A stretch of 64,000 bases of DNA, taken from assembly GCF_049933045.1 (NCBI RefSeq), contig NZ_CP187926.1, positions 2,852,001 through 2,916,000 on the forward strand, read 5' to 3'. This document shows positions 61,129 through 64,000 of this stretch, one piece after another. Numbering within the stretch: the first letter of the stretch is position 1; each line of letters starts with the position of its first letter. The DNA comes from Pseudocolwellia sp049933045 (GTDB taxonomy: Bacteria > Pseudomonadota > Gammaproteobacteria > Enterobacterales > Alteromonadaceae). The position numbers were made by a program, and so were the translations under genes. The notes under the pieces were generated by a model. It had not been told where the DNA came from. It did no database searches and saw nothing but the letters and a program-made list of their open reading frames with translations.

Positions 61129-61326
61129 ATAAATACAACCCTTAAAAGTTAAGCACGCAATTTTACCTGCGATAAAAGTAATTCTCCACTATTATTACTT
61201 TACTTTACAGACCAGTTAGCTTTAGAATACGGCACCAATTTTTGATAGAGCGGGTGATTTCGAGGCAATTATGCTGAGAAGGTTACCAATTTTATAGATT
61301 AATAGACCTAAAGGTTAACAAAGACA

Positions 61327-61542
61327 ATGCCAGTAATTAAAGTAAGAGAGAACGAACCGTTTGACGTAGCACTTCGTCGTTTTAAACGTTCATGTGAGAA
61401 AGCAGGTATCCTTTCAGAAGTTCGTCGTCGCGAATGTTATGAAAAGCCAACTTGGGAACGTAAACGTAAGAAAGCCGCTGCTGTAAAACGTGCTGCTAAA
61501 AAAGTTTCTCGTGAGAACGCTCGTCGCGTTCGTATGTACTAA
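61327..61542 (+). CDS. rpsU: 30S ribosomal protein S21
   Basis: S21 is a 71-residue very basic 30S protein (PVIKVRENEPFDVALRRFKRSCEKAG...). It is the first gene of the macromolecular-synthesis operon rpsU-(yqeY)-dnaG-rpoD; rpoD presumably follows beyond the window. Confidence 0.97.
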   Translation: MPVIKVRENEPFDVALRRFKRSCEKAGILSEVRRRECYEKPTWERKRKKAAAVKRAAKKVSRENARRVRMY

Positions 61543-61580
61543 GAAAGTTTAGTACTTACTTAAGTCAACTGAGTCAACCT

Positions 61581-62027
61581 ATGAGTCTACTTAGTCAACT
61601 AAAAGATGAAATGAAAGTTGCTATGCGAGCTAAAGACAAATTACGTCTTGGCGTTATTCGCATGGCAATATCAGCTATTAAACAAGCTGAAATAGATCAC
61701 GGTACAGAAGCAACAGATGAAAACGTATTAACCGTTTTAACTAAAATGGTAAAACAACGTAAAGAATCTATTAAAATGTTTACTGACGGTGGTCGTGATG
61801 AATTAGCTGCAAAAGAAGCTGCTGAAGTAGAAGCGTTAAACACGTTCTTACCTCAACCTTTTAATGCAGATGAGATTAATGAATTAATTAATAAAGCAAT
61901 TACAGAAACTGGTGCAGCTTCAATGGCTGACATGGGTAAAGTAATGGCAATATTAAAACCTATTATGCAAGGTAAAGCTGATTTGGGCGCTGTAAGTGGT
62001 CAAGTTAGAAATACGCTAAATAGTTAA
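61581..62027 (+). CDS. GatB/YqeY domain-containing protein
   Basis: A 148-residue YqeY protein: LLSQLKDEMKVAMRAKDKLRLGVIRMAISAIKQAEID, VLTKMVKQRKESI and FLPQPFNADEINELI are typical. The fold is related to the tRNA-binding tail of GatB, but the role of free YqeY is not settled. It lies between rpsU (38 nt) and dnaG. No clear Shine-Dalgarno site is seen; it may depend on rpsU translation. Confidence 0.88.
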   Translation: MSLLSQLKDEMKVAMRAKDKLRLGVIRMAISAIKQAEIDHGTEATDENVLTVLTKMVKQRKESIKMFTDGGRDELAAKEAAEVEALNTFLPQPFNADEINELINKAITETGAASMADMGKVMAILKPIMQGKADLGAVSGQVRNTLNS

Positions 62028-62057
62028 TTCAATATCCCTAATAAGGGGATCTCAAAC

Positions 62058-62089
62058 AAACCGCGATTGCTTATGCCTCGCGGTTTTTT
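62058..62089 (+). terminator. Terminator/attenuator between yqeY and dnaG
   Basis: AAACCGCGA (62058-62066) pairs with TCGCGGTTT (62078-62086), followed by TTTT. Its place inside the rpsU-dnaG run corresponds to the known partial terminator ahead of E. coli dnaG, which lowers primase expression relative to S21. Confidence 0.8.
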
Positions 62090-62195
62090 ATTCCCTAAAA
62101 TTTAAAAATCAAATACTAATACCAATCCAACGAATTTATTGTGTAAAATAAAGAAACGTAGATCCCTATTCTCAACATTCGAGTGTTCTAATTTT

Positions 62196-63947
62196 ATGGC
62201 AGGTATGATCCCCAAACAGTTCATCGATGATTTATTAGCAAGAGCTGATATTGTAGAACTTATTGATAGCCGAGTGCCTTTAAAAAAGGCTGGGAAAAAC
62301 TACCAAGCTTGTTGTCCTTTTCATACTGAAAAATCTCCTTCATTTAGTGTTAGCCAAGACAAACAGTTTTATCATTGCTTTGGCTGTGGTGAGCATGGCA
62401 ATGCTATTTCGTTTTTAATGGAATTTGACAGATTAGAGTTTCCTGACGCTATTGAAGAATTAGCTTCTCATTACGGTATGACTGTTCCTCGAGAAGATAT
62501 TAAACAAACGCCTGCCCAGCAAAAACAGCAACAACAAGTTTACGCACAAAAACAAGATGACTACGCACTGATGGAACAAATTAGTCGTTTTTATCAGAAA
62601 CAACTTCGTGTAGCTTCCGACAAAGACACCGCTATAGATTACTTAAAAGGGCGTGGGTTAAGTGGCGAAATAGTTAAAACATTTGGTATTGGCTATATTA
62701 GTGATGCTTGGGATGGCATGATGAAAGTGTTTGCCACAAGCGCACCTATTACAAGACAACTTGTTGATTTAGGTATGGCGATCCAAGGTGATAAAAATAA
62801 ACCTTACGACCGTTTTAGAGGCAGAATACAATTTCCTATTAGAGATAAACGTGGTCGTGTGATCGGATTTGGTGGTCGCGTACTTGCTGACGCCACCCCA
62901 AAATACTTAAACTCGCCAGAAACGCGTATCTATCATAAAGGTCATGAACTGTATGGCTTATACGAAGCAAAATTAGCCAATAAACAACTCTCTCGTCTTG
63001 TTGTTGTTGAAGGTTATATGGATGTGGTTGCCCTCGCTCAACATGGTGTTAACTATGCTGTAGCTTCATTAGGAACAGCCACTACACCAGAACAACTACA
63101 AACACTTTTTAGAACAGTAAGAGAAGTTATATGTTGTTACGATGGCGATAGAGCAGGTCGTGATGCAGCATGGCGAGCAATGGACAATGCCCTACCCTTA
63201 ATTCAAGACGGTTATATCTTAAAGTTTGTATTCTTACCTGACGGAGAAGATCCAGATTCACTTATTCGTGAACAAGGACAAGAAGCTTTTGAGAAAATTC
63301 TAGATGACGCTATGCCATTATCAGAGTTTTTATTATCAAACCTTTCAGAGCAAACAGACTTAAATACCAATGAAGGAACCTCTAAGTTAGTTGAATTGTT
63401 TCAACCTTACTTAAATAAACTGCCTGATAGTTACCTCAAACAAAGTATTATCTCATCTATTGCAAACAAATTTGCACGAGGTAGTGAAAAGAGATTAGAA
63501 GAATTACGTAGGCACCATCAACAAAAAGAAAAAGCCACCGTTAAGCAAACAAAAATAACTCCTGTGCGATTAGCTATTGCATTATTACTTGAACATCCCC
63601 ATATCGTTAATGCTTTACCTGATATTTCAATATTAGCGCATTTAAACATACCAGGCATACCATTGTTAAATGAGTTACTGGTACTTTGTAAACAGAATCC
63701 TAATATTAAAAGTGCACAAATAATTGAAAAATATAGAGATCGTATTGAAGGCAAACAACTTACAAAGTTAATGTGCCTACAACATCATATTGAACCTGAA
63801 AATGCAGAATCAACATTTTTAGATATAATTGAACGTTTTTTAAATATATTTATCGAACAACGCACTGAAGCATTATTATCAAAAGAACAAATAACAGGTT
63901 TAACAAAAGCTGAAAAACAAGAATTATACAGCTTATTAAGTGCTTAA
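62196..63947 (+). CDS. dnaG: DNA primase
   Basis: DnaG makes RNA primers for DNA replication. From the chosen start (MAGMIPKQFIDDLL) it is 583 residues (E. coli 581). It has the CHC2 zinc finger (CCPFH...FYHCFGCGEHGNA), the RNA polymerase core with GFGGRVL, the TOPRIM motifs VVVEGYMDVVALAQHG and CYDGDRAGRDAA, and the C-terminal DnaB-binding domain. An in-frame ATG 19 codons upstream is less likely because the inner start matches the E. coli N-terminus. Confidence 0.96.
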   Translation: MAGMIPKQFIDDLLARADIVELIDSRVPLKKAGKNYQACCPFHTEKSPSFSVSQDKQFYHCFGCGEHGNAISFLMEFDRLEFPDAIEELASHYGMTVPREDIKQTPAQQKQQQQVYAQKQDDYALMEQISRFYQKQLRVASDKDTAIDYLKGRGLSGEIVKTFGIGYISDAWDGMMKVFATSAPITRQLVDLGMAIQGDKNKPYDRFRGRIQFPIRDKRGRVIGFGGRVLADATPKYLNSPETRIYHKGHELYGLYEAKLANKQLSRLVVVEGYMDVVALAQHGVNYAVASLGTATTPEQLQTLFRTVREVICCYDGDRAGRDAAWRAMDNALPLIQDGYILKFVFLPDGEDPDSLIREQGQEAFEKILDDAMPLSEFLLSNLSEQTDLNTNEGTSKLVELFQPYLNKLPDSYLKQSIISSIANKFARGSEKRLEELRRHHQQKEKATVKQTKITPVRLAIALLLEHPHIVNALPDISILAHLNIPGIPLLNELLVLCKQNPNIKSAQIIEKYRDRIEGKQLTKLMCLQHHIEPENAESTFLDIIERFLNIFIEQRTEALLSKEQITGLTKAEKQELYSLLSA

Positions 63948-64000
63948 CACATGCTCTTAATTGTATACAAAATACCAAAATGAATGATAAAACACTCAAC

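Noticed and set aside
62118..62145. TAATACCAATCCAACGAATTTATTG resembles the ends of the inverted-repeat elements
   Set aside because: Only one end is seen, with several mismatches and no partner inverted repeat nearby.

Overview
The window is one contiguous piece of an AT-rich gammaproteobacterial chromosome (about 35-38% G+C by eye). The organism is most likely a marine member of the Alteromonadales, near Colwellia/Thalassotalea. Reasons are the low G+C, classic gammaproteobacterial gene orders (rpsP-rimM-trmD-rplS; ribF-ileS-lspA-fkpB-ispH beside murJ and rpsT; rpsU-yqeY-dnaG beside tsaD, plsY and folB), small families such as RMF, IscX, DUF3010, DUF3820 and YggN, and close similarity to E. 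coli-type proteins. No tRNA, rRNA, CRISPR array or prophage was seen.

Layout. 1-4.7 kb: an intergenic leader with two palindromes, a YHS-domain periplasmic protein, a secreted S9 peptidase, pssA and a DUF4124 protein. 4.7-11.5 kb: clpB with a sigma32-like promoter, pgeF, rluD, bamD, glnB, nadE. 11.5-19.3 kb: type IV pilus minor-pilin locus, with two FimT/GspH pseudopilins on + facing pilV-pilW-pilX-pilY1-pilE-(TapY2-like) on -. 19.6-27.8 kb: ispH, fkpB, lspA, ileS, ribF, murJ and divergent rpsT. 28.2-29.2 kb: a complete IS30-family element. 29.3-34.2 kb: DUF3010, YggN-like, cold-shock protein, a TrmH-type methyltransferase and three envelope proteins. 34.2-39 kb: tyrA, aroF (candidate paired TyrR boxes) and acs. 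39.2-39.5 kb: a 312-bp inverted-repeat element; a 158-bp internally deleted relative lies at 55.2 kb. 39.7-44.1 kb: the rpsP operon, maeA, iscX and an overlooked 39-codon ORF. 44.1-45.3 kb: a complete ISAs1-family element with a 10-bp target duplication. 45.5-54.1 kb: a molybdenum cofactor and molybdate uptake locus, moeA divergent from moaA-mobA-moaB-moaC-moaD-moaE-modA-modB-modC-moeB. 54.3-61.1 kb: rmf, DUF3820, msrA, cnoX-like, folB-folK-uppP, plsY, tsaD. 61.3 kb to the end: rpsU, yqeY, dnaG.

How it works together. Most of the window is housekeeping. The two larger modules are the pilus locus, where minor pilins and the PilY1 adhesin would prime pili that PilE-type subunits extend, and the Mo locus, which imports molybdate, builds molybdopterin, charges MoaD through MoeB and inserts Mo through MoeA. 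I found no large unknown defence or mobile system. The least explained items are the nested inverted-repeat element pair, a six-copy perfect heptamer repeat upstream of the yggN-like gene, a small CxxC membrane ORF next to iscX, and the structured leader of moaA.
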